From Paracoccaceae bacterium (GTDB lineage: Bacteria; Pseudomonadota; Alphaproteobacteria; Rhodobacterales; Rhodobacteraceae): a stretch of DNA of 64,000 nt. How positions within the stretch are numbered: the first letter of the stretch is position 1; each line of letters opens with the position of its first letter. The position numbers and the translations under genes were made by a program. Under the pieces are notes generated by a model. That model was given only the letters and a program-made list of their open reading frames with translations. It was not told where the DNA came from and ran no database searches. Below are positions 45,739 to 54,344 of this stretch, piece after piece. The DNA lies in contig NVUX02000042.1 in NCBI GenBank assembly GCA_002402045.2, positions 24,758-88,757 on the forward strand, in the 5' to 3' direction.

Positions 45739-46782
45739 GTGCAAAACCAATTCCATTCCCTACGTAATTTCCTAAGGCTCAGCGTGCTTATGCTGATGCT
45801 GGCAGCTTTTGCTGCCCCTGTCGCCGCGCAAAGCGTGCGCCCCCCCGGCAATGCGGTTAACCTTGATGATGGTATCGAGGAAGGCCCGTCTAATGCCTTG
45901 GGTGATCTGTCTGACACTGAAATTTGGGATAACTTTCGCGGTGGCAACCCGCGAGATATATTCGCGCCCGCCCCCGAGGGGCAGGTGATGACCACGACCG
46001 GCCAGCAATGGCGGATGATCCGCGAGAAGTTTATTCGTAAATATCTTGGCTGGGCCCCGCTGATCGTGATCGGCCTGCTGGCAGTGTTTTACTTTGCTAA
46101 AGGTCCGATGAAAATTTCCGCAGGCCGCTCAGGCAAAACCATTCCGCGCTTTACGCTTTCGGCGCGGGTGGCGCACTGGTTTATGGCCGCGGTGTTTATT
46201 ATTCTTGGCCTTTCAGGCATGATCATTTTGCTCGGCCGCGTGGTGATTGCGCCCTATTTTGGGCTTGAGTTCAACTCGGTGCTGACCAGTGCCGCCATGC
46301 AAGGGCATAATCTGTTTGGCCCCGTGTTTATCTTTGCGCTCATCTGGCTGTTTATCAAATTCATTCGTGGTAATTTTTTCCAATGGGTTGATCTGAAATG
46401 GATCTCTAAACTCGGCGGTTTTTTTGGTGGGCATGTTAGCTCTGGTCAATTTAACTTTGGCGAAAAAAGCTGGTTTTGGATGGTCATCATAGTGGGTAGC
46501 GTTATCAGTGTCACCGGCGTTATCATGCTGTTTCCGGGCTTAGTGGATGATATCCGCTGGCTCCAGCTTTCGACCATTCTGCACGCGCTGGGGGCCGTGG
46601 GCCTTATTGCCGTGGCTTTTGGCCATATTTATGTTGGCACCATTGGCATGGAAGGCTCGCTTGACTCGATGCTCAAGGGTGAGGTGGATGAAAACTGGGC
46701 CAAAGAGCACCACGACCTGTGGTATGAAGAGATGACGGGGAAATCTGCCTCAGAGACCAAAGCACCGGAGGAAACCCCATGA
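45739..46782 (+). CDS. fdhC: Formate dehydrogenase cytochrome b (gamma) subunit
   Basis: 347 aa, inner membrane. Signal-like N-terminus about 1-31, then a periplasmic stretch of about 70 residues, a helix near 104-120, and the cytochrome b556 core with four helices carrying haem-ligand His (SARVAHWFMAAVFIILGLSG; HNLFGPVFIFALIW; LHALGAVGLIAVAFGHIYVG). Passes electrons to the quinone pool. The start is GTG; the downstream NarI-like ATG overlaps the stop by 4 nt. The extra N-terminal segment is typical of the alphaproteobacterial gamma subunits. Confidence 0.93.
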   Translation: MQNQFHSLRNFLRLSVLMLMLAAFAAPVAAQSVRPPGNAVNLDDGIEEGPSNALGDLSDTEIWDNFRGGNPRDIFAPAPEGQVMTTTGQQWRMIREKFIRKYLGWAPLIVIGLLAVFYFAKGPMKISAGRSGKTIPRFTLSARVAHWFMAAVFIILGLSGMIILLGRVVIAPYFGLEFNSVLTSAAMQGHNLFGPVFIFALIWLFIKFIRGNFFQWVDLKWISKLGGFFGGHVSSGQFNFGEKSWFWMVIIVGSVISVTGVIMLFPGLVDDIRWLQLSTILHALGAVGLIAVAFGHIYVGTIGMEGSLDSMLKGEVDENWAKEHHDLWYEEMTGKSASETKAPEETP

Positions 46783-47423
46783 GTTTTCTGCAAATCGTTG
46801 AAGGGCCGCTCTTTATCTTTGCGGCGGCGGTTTTCGTGCTTGGAGCGCTCTGGCGGCTCATCGGCATCATCCGCATTGGCCGCAAAAAAGACATTTCCCC
46901 GCCCAAAGCTTCAGCAGCTGCGGGCTTTATTCGGGGCAACCTGCGCCACTTCATCCCGCGCGGCATTTTTGCCAAGCGCACGATGGTGCATATCGTGGGC
47001 GGCTACGGCTTCCATCTCGGCCTGTTTGCCCTGATCTTTTTCGGGGCCTACCACATTGATTTCCTGAACGAGCGCATTTTGGGCGTTTCATGGCCCGCCA
47101 TGCCGCGCTGGGCCTTCCTTATGGTCTCGGGTGTCGCATTCTCCGGCCTGATCATGCTTTGGGTCCGCCGCATTTCAGACCCTGTCATGCGCCTGATCTC
47201 AAGCAAAGACGACCATATCGGCAGCTGGCTCACCTTTTTGGTAATGCTCTCGGGCTGCTTTGCGCTTGAGCAAGCACATGACAGCCTGCGCGCCACCCAC
47301 ATGCTGCTGGTTGATATCTGGCTGGTGTACTTTCCGTTTAGCCGCCTGATGCACGGGTTTACCTTTGTGCTTTCACGCGGAAACTCGGGCGCAACATATG
47401 GCCGTAAGGGGATAGACCTATGA
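46779..47423 (+). CDS. NarI/DsrM-like membrane cytochrome b
   Basis: 214 aa with five hydrophobic segments (about residues 6-22, 70-90, 107-127, 142-162, 172-192). Conserved histidines (IVGGYGFHLGLFALIF near 77; RATHMLLVDIW, RLMHGFTF) are in the places that bind the two b-type haems of NarI/DsrM/HmcE. Overlaps both neighbours by 4 nt, thus coupled to FDH gamma and to the DsrK-like gene. With that gene it forms a membrane heterodisulfide-reductase-like pair separate from the standard three-subunit FDH. Confidence 0.85.
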   Translation: MSFLQIVEGPLFIFAAAVFVLGALWRLIGIIRIGRKKDISPPKASAAAGFIRGNLRHFIPRGIFAKRTMVHIVGGYGFHLGLFALIFFGAYHIDFLNERILGVSWPAMPRWAFLMVSGVAFSGLIMLWVRRISDPVMRLISSKDDHIGSWLTFLVMLSGCFALEQAHDSLRATHMLLVDIWLVYFPFSRLMHGFTFVLSRGNSGATYGRKGIDL

Positions 47424-48700
47424 GTACCATCACTGAAATCGCCGTTGAGAAATTCCTTGAGCATACCGATAGCGAGGCGGCGTCCTTCTTCGAGGCTTGC
47501 GTGAATTGCGGCCAATGCGCCGAAGCCTGCCACTTTCATTTGGCCACGGGTGACCCGCGCCAAACGCCTATTTACAAGCTCCGCCCGATGCAGCGCGCTT
47601 ATCAGCGTGACAAAGCGCCATTTTCATCTCTGAAAAAGATGCTCGGGCTAGCCCCGAATCCGGTAACAGAGGCGGAGCTGAAAGAATGGGAACCGCTGGT
47701 TTATGATAGCTGCAATATGTGTGGTCGCTGTACGCTGGCCTGCCCGATGGGGATAGACATTGCCGGCACCATTAGCAAAATGCGTGAGGGCTACGCGGCG
47801 GCGGGGCTGGTGCCCGAGGGGCTGAAATCCGCGGCTGAATATGTAAAAAAAACCAGCTCGCCGATGGGGGTTACGATCAAGGCGCTGAAAGCCCAGATTT
47901 CGCATCAGGAAAAGGCCACCGGTATTAAAATTGAGGTGGATAAAAAGGGCGCGGACTATATGTGCACCTTTTCCTCAATGGAAATTATGGGCTACCCCGA
48001 GGTGCTGGGCGCTTATGCCAAGCTTTTCAAGCGCGCTGGCTTAAGCTGGACGATTTCTTCGGTGGCTTATGAAGCCACAAATGTGGGTGTGCAAATTGGC
48101 TCGGCCCCAATGGCGAAAGAGATTTTGGAGCGGGTGGTGGACGCCGCCGAAGCGCTTGAGGTTAAATATGTGATCAGCCCCGAATGTGGCCATGCTTATG
48201 GCGCTATACGCTGGGCGGGGCCAAATTTGATGGGGCGGCAGTTTAAATTTGAAGTGGTTCATATCATCGAAGTTCTGGACAAGCTGCGCCGTGAAGGAAA
48301 AATTCCGGCAGGCAAAAAAGATAGCCGCCGGATGACCTTGCACGACCCTTGCCAAATTATCCGCCGGGGTGGGCTGCTGAGAGAGCCGCGCAAGCTTCTG
48401 GACGAAAGCTGCGAAGATTTTGTCGAAATGAAGAGCGCAGGCATTGCCAATTTTTGCTGCGGCGGTGGCGGCGGGGTTTCTGCCAATCCACGCGCAAATG
48501 AGCTGAAAACAAAGGCGTTTTCCTTAAAGGTTGAGCAGCTAAACGGCGTGGAAAACCTTGAAGCCGTGGTGGTGCCCTGTGGCAACTGCCGCGCGGTGTT
48601 TGAGGATGGGCTGGACGAATACGAGATGGACCTTGAAGTGCTGGGCCTCAGCGAGCTTATCGCAGATACTCTAGAAGAGGACGATCAAAAACAAGGTTGA
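47420..48700 (+). CDS. DsrK/HdrD/GlpC-like Fe-S protein with CCG domains
   Basis: 426 aa. Two [4Fe-4S] ferredoxin motifs at the N-terminus (CVNCGQCAEACHF and CNMCGRCTLACPMG). Then two cysteine-rich CCG-type halves: the first is incomplete (YMCTFSSMEIMG ... SPECGHAYGA), the second complete (HDPCQIIRRGG ... NFCCGGGGGVS ... PCGNCRAVF), which in HdrB/HdrD/DsrK binds a noncubane or special cluster. Coupled by 4 nt to the NarI-like cytochrome. Likely reduces or oxidises a thiol/disulfide or donates to quinone on behalf of formate oxidation; the substrate is not evident. Confidence 0.87.
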   Translation: MSTITEIAVEKFLEHTDSEAASFFEACVNCGQCAEACHFHLATGDPRQTPIYKLRPMQRAYQRDKAPFSSLKKMLGLAPNPVTEAELKEWEPLVYDSCNMCGRCTLACPMGIDIAGTISKMREGYAAAGLVPEGLKSAAEYVKKTSSPMGVTIKALKAQISHQEKATGIKIEVDKKGADYMCTFSSMEIMGYPEVLGAYAKLFKRAGLSWTISSVAYEATNVGVQIGSAPMAKEILERVVDAAEALEVKYVISPECGHAYGAIRWAGPNLMGRQFKFEVVHIIEVLDKLRREGKIPAGKKDSRRMTLHDPCQIIRRGGLLREPRKLLDESCEDFVEMKSAGIANFCCGGGGGVSANPRANELKTKAFSLKVEQLNGVENLEAVVVPCGNCRAVFEDGLDEYEMDLEVLGLSELIADTLEEDDQKQG

Positions 48701-48765
48701 GTTTAGGGGCGGATCTGCGCAGAATGGTCTGATTTTAATCGGCCCGTAAAAGGTAGACCCCAGCA

Positions 48766-50133
48766 ATGAACCGCGATGCTCCTATAATTTCTGTTGACGA
48801 ATTTGGTGCCGGTTTGGCGCATTCTTCGGTGCTAATCGTAGATGATGAAGCCGGGATGCGGAATTTTCTGACCAAAATCCTTAGCCCCCGCTGCCTGCGG
48901 GTAGAGAGCGCGAGCAACGCCGAAGAGGCGACCAAGCTGCTGGACCAAAACCACTTTGACGTGGTGATCCTTGATAATGTTATGCCGCGTAAATCGGGGC
49001 TGGACTGGCTGAAAGAGCAACGTAAGCTCGGGTTTTTTGCCGATGCCATTCTTATCACCGCTTTCGCTGATCTTGAAACCGCCATCGCCGCCCTGCGCGC
49101 TGGCGTTGCCGACTTTGTGCTTAAGCCCTTCCGCTCCAACCAGATTTTAAATGCGGTGGCGCGCTGCTTTGACCGGCAGGAACTGCGGCGAGAAAACTAT
49201 TTGCTGAAATTTGAGCTCGCCTCGGAAAAACTGTGCGCGCATGGGCGGTTATTGGGCAGGTCAGACGAAATTGTCTCTATTCGCGACACGCTGGAGCGGG
49301 TGGCCCCGCTGCCAACTTCAGTGCTCTTTACCGGCGCGAGTGGCACCGGCAAAGAGGTGGTTGCACGCACTTTACACAGTATGTCAGAGCGCGCCGATAG
49401 CCCTTTTGTGCCGGTAAATTGCGCGGCTATTTCTCCCGAAACCATAGCAAACGAGCTTTTTGGCTGTATCCGGCATGACCCGATTGAGGGGGATAGCCAG
49501 CAAGACGGGCTATTGTTTCATGCGCGCGGTGGCACGCTGTTTCTGGATGAAATAATTGAGTTGCCGCTCAAGGTGCAAGGCATGCTTTTGCGCGTGATTG
49601 AGGAAATGCGGGTGCGCCCGATCGGCTCTCTGCGAGAAGTGCCGCTAAACCTGCGCTTTATGTTTGCCACAAATGCAGACCTTGAGAAGGCCGTGGCCGA
49701 GGGGCGTTTTCGGGAGGACCTTTTTCACCGTATCAACGTAATCAACATAAAAATGCCCCTCTTGATTGAGCGCAAAGGCGACCTGCTGGAACTCAGCAAC
49801 ATGTTTATGCAGCGGATTTCTGACGAGCTGGGTGTGCCGGCCCTGCCGCTAACCGAGGGCGTGCTGCTAAAGCTTTCGAGCTATGATTGGCCGGGGAATG
49901 TGCGCGAATTGCGCAACCTGATAGAGCGCTCGCTGATTATTGGGGAGTTTCCGCCTGAGTTTAGCGACGAAGACCATAGCGACGAATTAGCCGTGGATTC
50001 CTTGGCGGCGGTAGAGCGCAGGCATATCTTGAACGTGCTCGCGGATTGTAACGGTAACCGCGCGGAAGCTGCGCGCAGGCTTGGGGTTTCCCGCAAGACC
50101 ATTGATCGAAAATGTGCGATGTGGGATGCGTAA
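48766..50133 (+). CDS. NtrC-family response regulator lacking the GAFTGA loop
   Basis: 455 aa: receiver about 20-135 with Asp70 (VVILDNVMP); AAA+ domain about 160-395 with Walker A GASGTGKE (190-197) and Walker B TLFLDE (257-262); Fis-type HTH at the end (GNRAEAARRLGVSRKTIDRK). The sigma-54-contact loop GAFTGA, expected after ELFG near 236-242, is replaced by CIRHDPIEGDSQQ, so it should not activate sigma-54 promoters. Rhodobacter NtrC and HupR offer precedents for sigma-70 action. The kinase gene starts in its last codons. Likely regulates the FDH locus. Confidence 0.9.
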   Translation: MNRDAPIISVDEFGAGLAHSSVLIVDDEAGMRNFLTKILSPRCLRVESASNAEEATKLLDQNHFDVVILDNVMPRKSGLDWLKEQRKLGFFADAILITAFADLETAIAALRAGVADFVLKPFRSNQILNAVARCFDRQELRRENYLLKFELASEKLCAHGRLLGRSDEIVSIRDTLERVAPLPTSVLFTGASGTGKEVVARTLHSMSERADSPFVPVNCAAISPETIANELFGCIRHDPIEGDSQQDGLLFHARGGTLFLDEIIELPLKVQGMLLRVIEEMRVRPIGSLREVPLNLRFMFATNADLEKAVAEGRFREDLFHRINVINIKMPLLIERKGDLLELSNMFMQRISDELGVPALPLTEGVLLKLSSYDWPGNVRELRNLIERSLIIGEFPPEFSDEDHSDELAVDSLAAVERRHILNVLADCNGNRAEAARRLGVSRKTIDRKCAMWDA

Positions 50134-52129
50134 GCCGCCAACATCACGCGGCATTCCCTGGACAAAATCTGTCCGCACGCGGCTTTTGATAATTGCGCTT
50201 TTACCAATGCTACTTTTTATGCCGCTGTTTGGCGGGGTTGTCATATATAATTGGTCAACCCGTTTTGACAACCTCCTCATTGCCAAAGTGAATGGAGAGT
50301 TGACCATCGCCCACCAATATCTGGAGGGCCTGAAAGAACGCGCATTTGAGAATGTGCAAGCATTGGGGGCTTCAGCGGCATTCTTGCAAGCCTATCAAGA
50401 CGGCACGTTGCCAAACTTGATGGAAGCGCAACGGCAGGCCTATGGCTTTGATTTCATTTATTATATTTCACCAGAGGGCCAGGTTATGCCGGCCAGTGAG
50501 GGCACGGCCCCCGCCGACCCTACCCGATGGCCCGTAGTTGAACGCGCCCGTGCCGGCACCGGAGGCACAGAAATTGACATTTTTAGCTCAAAAGATCTGA
50601 CAGAGATTACGCCAGCACTCGCGACGCGCGCCGACATTCCGCTGGTCCCGACCAAGGCCGCCCTTCCCACCACCCGCACGCGTGAAGCGCGCGGCATGGT
50701 GGTACACACGGCCGCGGCCGTTAAGGCCGGCGAAGGCATTTTGGTCGCGGGCGTGCTTCTCAACCGCAATCTGGATTTTATCGACGCCATCAATGCGCTG
50801 GTTTACCCCGAGGCCAGCCTAACCGAGGGCAGCCGCGGCACCACAACGCTGTTTTTGGAAGATGTTCGCGTGTCAACCAATGTCCGCCTGTTTGAAAATG
50901 TGCGCGCCCTCGGCACGCGGGTTTCGGTTGAAGTGCGTGCGGCCGTGCTGGACGAAGGCCGCACGTGGCTTGATCGTGCATTTGTGGTGAATGACTGGTA
51001 TATCTCAGCGTATGAGCCGCTGATTGACAGCTTTGGCGCGCGGGTTGGCATGCTATATGTAGGCTTTCTGGATAGCCCTTATCGCGCCGCCAAAGCCAAA
51101 ACCTTGTGGCTTATATCGGGCGGGTTCTTCTTCCTGCTGGCCCTGTCTATTCCCATGTTTTTGCGCCTCGCCCGCGGGGTTTTTAAGCCGTTGGAAAATA
51201 TAGTCGAGACCATTTCCAAGGTCGAGGCCGGAGACCTTTCGGCCCGCACGGGGCTGAAAGACAGCCATAACGAGGTCTCACGTGTGTCGGCCCATCTGGA
51301 TTCGGTATTGGCACAGGTGCAAGAGCGCGACCACCGTTTGCGCGAATGGGCCGACGAGCTGGAAAACCGCGTAGAGGCTCGCACCCGCGCGCTAAAAGAC
51401 GCCAACAAGCGGCTGGAGGCCACCACCAAGCAGCTTATTCTTTCGGAAAAACTAGCCTCAATCGGTGAAATCACGGCGTCTGTTGCCCACGAGATCAACA
51501 ACCCTGTGGCGGTTATTCAAGGTAATATTGACGTGATTTATGAAGGCATTGGAGACGCGGCAGCCCCCTTGAAAACGGAATTTTCGCTGATTTACGAGCA
51601 GGTGCACCGGATCAATACCATGGTCAATAAACTGCTGCAATTTGCCCGCCCTGAAGAATTTGCCGAGACTGTGAGCTCCCATTCGCCTGATATTGCGATT
51701 GAAGACACGATGCCGTTGGTGCAGCACTTGTTCAGCAAATCTGATATCCAGCTTTCCCTTTCGCTCTCCAGCACGCAGCAGGTTGCGATAAACCGCACCG
51801 AGCTGCAACAGGTTTTGATCAATCTGATCATCAACGCCATTCAGGCCATGCCCAGCGGCGGGGTGCTTTCGATCAGCACTACAGATTACGAGCTGGAGGC
51901 GCAGGCCGGAGTTTTGATAACCATTTCCGATACTGGATCGGGCATGCAGCCCGAGGTGCTCGACAAAATATTCGACCCGTTTTTCACCACCAAAAAGGCT
52001 GAAGGCACAGGCTTGGGCTTATCAATTACGCAAAAGCTGGTTTCACGCAGTGGTGGAAAAATATGGGTGGAAAGCCTGCCTGACCAAGGCACAAGCTTTT
52101 TCATATTTCTCGAAGCCGTCAGTGACTAG
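50126..52129 (+). CDS. Cache-domain sensor histidine kinase
   Basis: 667 aa from ATG 50126, overlapping the regulator's stop by 8 nt. Helix about residues 11-32, a periplasmic double-Cache-like sensor about 33-320 (VNDWYISAYEPLIDSFGARVG near its end), second helix about 328-348, HAMP, coiled coil (RDHRLREWADELENRVEART), HisKA with His in SVAHEINNPVAVI, and HATPase (LINLIINAIQAMPSGG; DTGSGMQPE; GTGLGLS). Partner of the regulator at 48766. The ligand may be formate, or tungstate/molybdate, but nothing in the sequence decides this. Confidence 0.9.
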   Translation: MRKPPTSRGIPWTKSVRTRLLIIALLPMLLFMPLFGGVVIYNWSTRFDNLLIAKVNGELTIAHQYLEGLKERAFENVQALGASAAFLQAYQDGTLPNLMEAQRQAYGFDFIYYISPEGQVMPASEGTAPADPTRWPVVERARAGTGGTEIDIFSSKDLTEITPALATRADIPLVPTKAALPTTRTREARGMVVHTAAAVKAGEGILVAGVLLNRNLDFIDAINALVYPEASLTEGSRGTTTLFLEDVRVSTNVRLFENVRALGTRVSVEVRAAVLDEGRTWLDRAFVVNDWYISAYEPLIDSFGARVGMLYVGFLDSPYRAAKAKTLWLISGGFFFLLALSIPMFLRLARGVFKPLENIVETISKVEAGDLSARTGLKDSHNEVSRVSAHLDSVLAQVQERDHRLREWADELENRVEARTRALKDANKRLEATTKQLILSEKLASIGEITASVAHEINNPVAVIQGNIDVIYEGIGDAAAPLKTEFSLIYEQVHRINTMVNKLLQFARPEEFAETVSSHSPDIAIEDTMPLVQHLFSKSDIQLSLSLSSTQQVAINRTELQQVLINLIINAIQAMPSGGVLSISTTDYELEAQAGVLITISDTGSGMQPEVLDKIFDPFFTTKKAEGTGLGLSITQKLVSRSGGKIWVESLPDQGTSFFIFLEAVSD

Positions 52130-52138
52130 GGCCATTCT

Positions 52139-52936
52139 TTATGGGCGGACCGCATTAAAGAAAAACAGGTTTTCACCGTTTATCATATAGGCATTTATCA
52201 GGGTTTTTGCCCTATCGCTGGTAAGCCAGTTTTCCAATTCCAGAGCCAGATCATAGCGCACATGTGGCCACCGGGTAGGGTTGACGGGGATGTAAGCGTA
52301 TTGGTTAAATAGCGCCGGGTCGCCGGCATAAAGCAAGATCAGGTCTGCTTTGTTTCCAAAATTCAGCCAGCTGGCGCGGTCAGTGAAGGTATAGGCATTC
52401 AGGCCGCTGGCTACATTTAGGGTGGCCCCCATGCCAGAGCCAACGGCGCGATACCAAGTGCCTTCGGGCACAATGCCAGCGCTTGCCCAAAGGGACAGTT
52501 CTTTTTTATGGGTGCCGCTATCATCACCGCGGCTAACGAAAGGGGCGCTTGCCAAGGCAATGGCTTGCAAGGCGGCGGTGGCGCTTTGGGCGGAGGCCAC
52601 GTTCGCTTGGTCGCTTGGAGGGCCAACAAAAACGAAATCATTATACATAATTTCGCGACGATGGGTGCCAAAGCCAGCCGCCAGAAAGCTATCTTCGGCG
52701 GCGCGGGCATGCACCAAAATAGCGTCTACATCACCGGCCTCACCAAGGCGCAGCGCTTGGCCGGTGCCCACCACAATCAGCTCGACATCCAGATCAAGCT
52801 CTGCCTTGATTTCGGGCAGCAAAACCTCGGAAAGGCCGGAATTATAGAACGACGTGGTGACGGCCACGCGCATAGTTTCTGCATGGGCAGCCATAGCCAA
52901 AAATGCTGTAAACAGGGCCGTAAGGATAAGTTTCAT
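52139..52936 (-). CDS. tupA: Tungstate ABC transporter substrate-binding protein
   Basis: 265 aa. Signal peptide about 1-19 (AMAAHA cleavage before ETMRVAV). Strong TupA/WtpA-group signatures: TTSFYNSGLSEVLLPEI, VVGTGQALRLGEAGDVDAIL, VHARAAEDSF, RREIMYNDFVFVGP, SRGDDSGTHKKE. TupA proteins bind tungstate with high preference over molybdate; binding is by Ser/Thr/Arg side chains in TTS and SRGDDS. Last gene of the fdhD-tupB-tupC-tupA operon with ATGA overlap to tupC. A shortened relative occurs fused to cytochrome c at 37088-37843. Confidence 0.92.
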   Translation of the reverse strand: MKLILTALFTAFLAMAAHAETMRVAVTTSFYNSGLSEVLLPEIKAELDLDVELIVVGTGQALRLGEAGDVDAILVHARAAEDSFLAAGFGTHRREIMYNDFVFVGPPSDQANVASAQSATAALQAIALASAPFVSRGDDSGTHKKELSLWASAGIVPEGTWYRAVGSGMGATLNVASGLNAYTFTDRASWLNFGNKADLILLYAGDPALFNQYAYIPVNPTRWPHVRYDLALELENWLTSDRAKTLINAYMINGENLFFFNAVRP

Positions 52937-53646
52937 TCCACAATATCTCCGTTGATAAAGGCCTTGGCCTCAGCGGTTGTTGGCGCGCTAAAAAAACTTT
53001 CGGCGGCGGCGTGCTCATGCACCTTGCCTTGCATCAGAAAGATCACATCCTGTGCCAAGCGGCGGGCTTGGCCCATATCATGCGTAGACATCACCAGCCG
53101 CGTACCGCGCGCCTGAACTTGCTGTAAAATATGCTCAATTTCACGTGTGGCGCGGCCGTCAAGATTGGCGCAGGGCTCGTCCAAAAACAAAATTTCAGGC
53201 TCGGTAATGAGGGCGCGCGCAAGCGAGAGCTTTTGTTTTTCGCCACCCGAAAGCAAAGGCGCCACATTTTCAAGGAGGTCAGAGAGGCCAAAATTACCGG
53301 CGCATTTGGCCACCTTTTCCTGCGCCTCAGCCTTGCTCATGCCGCGTAGGCGCAATGGGTAAGCAAGGCTATCAGCCACGTTGCGGCGCATCATAATTGG
53401 AGATTGAAATACAAAGCCCTGCCGGTCTCGGGCTTGCGCAGCCGGCACGGCCCATTCCACTTGGCCTTTGGTGCAGCGCTGCAAGCCGTGCATCAGCCGC
53501 AAAAGCGTGGTTTTCCCCGCGCCATTGGGGCCGATAACCATGGTAAAACCCTTAGGGGATAGCGTAAGGCTCACAGGGCCAACCAGCTTTTTGCCGCGCA
53601 TATGTGCGGTGGCATCTGTGAGCACAAGGGGCAGAATGCTCACCAT
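52933..53646 (-). CDS. tupC: Tungstate ABC transporter ATPase
   Basis: 237 aa ABC ATPase. Walker A IGPNGAGKTTLL near residue 38, Q-loop FVFQSPIMM, signature LSGGEKQKLS, Walker B EILFLDEPCANLD and H-loop MSTHDMGQ. Overlaps the tupB stop by 7 nt and the tupA start by 4 nt. Specificity follows from its operon partners. Confidence 0.92.
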   Translation of the reverse strand: MVSILPLVLTDATAHMRGKKLVGPVSLTLSPKGFTMVIGPNGAGKTTLLRLMHGLQRCTKGQVEWAVPAAQARDRQGFVFQSPIMMRRNVADSLAYPLRLRGMSKAEAQEKVAKCAGNFGLSDLLENVAPLLSGGEKQKLSLARALITEPEILFLDEPCANLDGRATREIEHILQQVQARGTRLVMSTHDMGQARRLAQDVIFLMQGKVHEHAAAESFFSAPTTAEAKAFINGDIVE

Positions 53647-54344
53647 GTGCTGGCCCGCTCGGTTTTTCCAACAATATGGATGGCGAGATTAATGATCACA
53701 GCGATTACAATCAGCACTAACCCCAGCCCCATGGCAAAAGCAAAGTTGCCCTTGCCGGTTTCCAGCGCAATGGCCGTGGTAAGCACCCGCGTGGCATGCT
53801 CGATATTGCCACCAACAATCATAATTGCGCCAACCTCGCCAATGGCCCGGCCAAACCCCGCCAAAGTGGCGGTTAGCAGCGCCCGCCTGCCATCCCATAA
53901 AAGCGCCCTAATCCGTTGGGTGCGGGTGGCGTTCATCGAGATTAGCAGGTCATGGTATTCGGCCCAAAGGTCGCGAATGGTTTGGTGGCTAATTGAAGCA
54001 ATGAGCGGCGTGATGATGATGACCTGCGCAATGATCATTGCGGCCGGAGAAAACAGCAGCCCAAAGCCTCCCAGCGGCCCAGCACGGGAAAGCGCCATAT
54101 ACACAAACAGCCCCACCACCACCGGCGGCAGGCCCATCAACGCGTTAAGCACCGCAATTACATAGCGGCGAAACATAAAACGGTTTACCGCCAGCCACGC
54201 CCCCATGGGAAGGCCGATAATAGAGGCAATGATGACCGCGGTAATGGTCACTTGTAGCGACAAGAAGATGATTTCGTATAGATCGGGATCAAGCGTGAAA
54301 ATCAGTTTCCAAGCGCCGCCAAACCCGTCAGAATACCCGCTCAT
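53640..54344 (-). CDS. tupB: Tungstate ABC transporter permease
   Basis: 234 aa, six hydrophobic helices, with the binding-protein-dependent permease EAA-like loop (LLTATLAGFGRAIGEVGAIM). N-terminal WKLIFTLDPDLYEIIFLSLQ and GLPPVVVGLFVYMALSRAGPLG match the TupB/WtpB type. ATGA overlap with fdhD upstream, 7 nt overlap with tupC downstream. Confidence 0.92.
   Translation of the reverse strand: MSGYSDGFGGAWKLIFTLDPDLYEIIFLSLQVTITAVIIASIIGLPMGAWLAVNRFMFRRYVIAVLNALMGLPPVVVGLFVYMALSRAGPLGGFGLLFSPAAMIIAQVIIITPLIASISHQTIRDLWAEYHDLLISMNATRTQRIRALLWDGRRALLTATLAGFGRAIGEVGAIMIVGGNIEHATRVLTTAIALETGKGNFAFAMGLGLVLIVIAVIINLAIHIVGKTERASTW

Noticed and set aside
50159..50173. GGACA-N5-TGTCC palindrome, similar to the one at 39959
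   Set aside because: It lies in the first codons of the sensor kinase and has a different spacer; probably chance.
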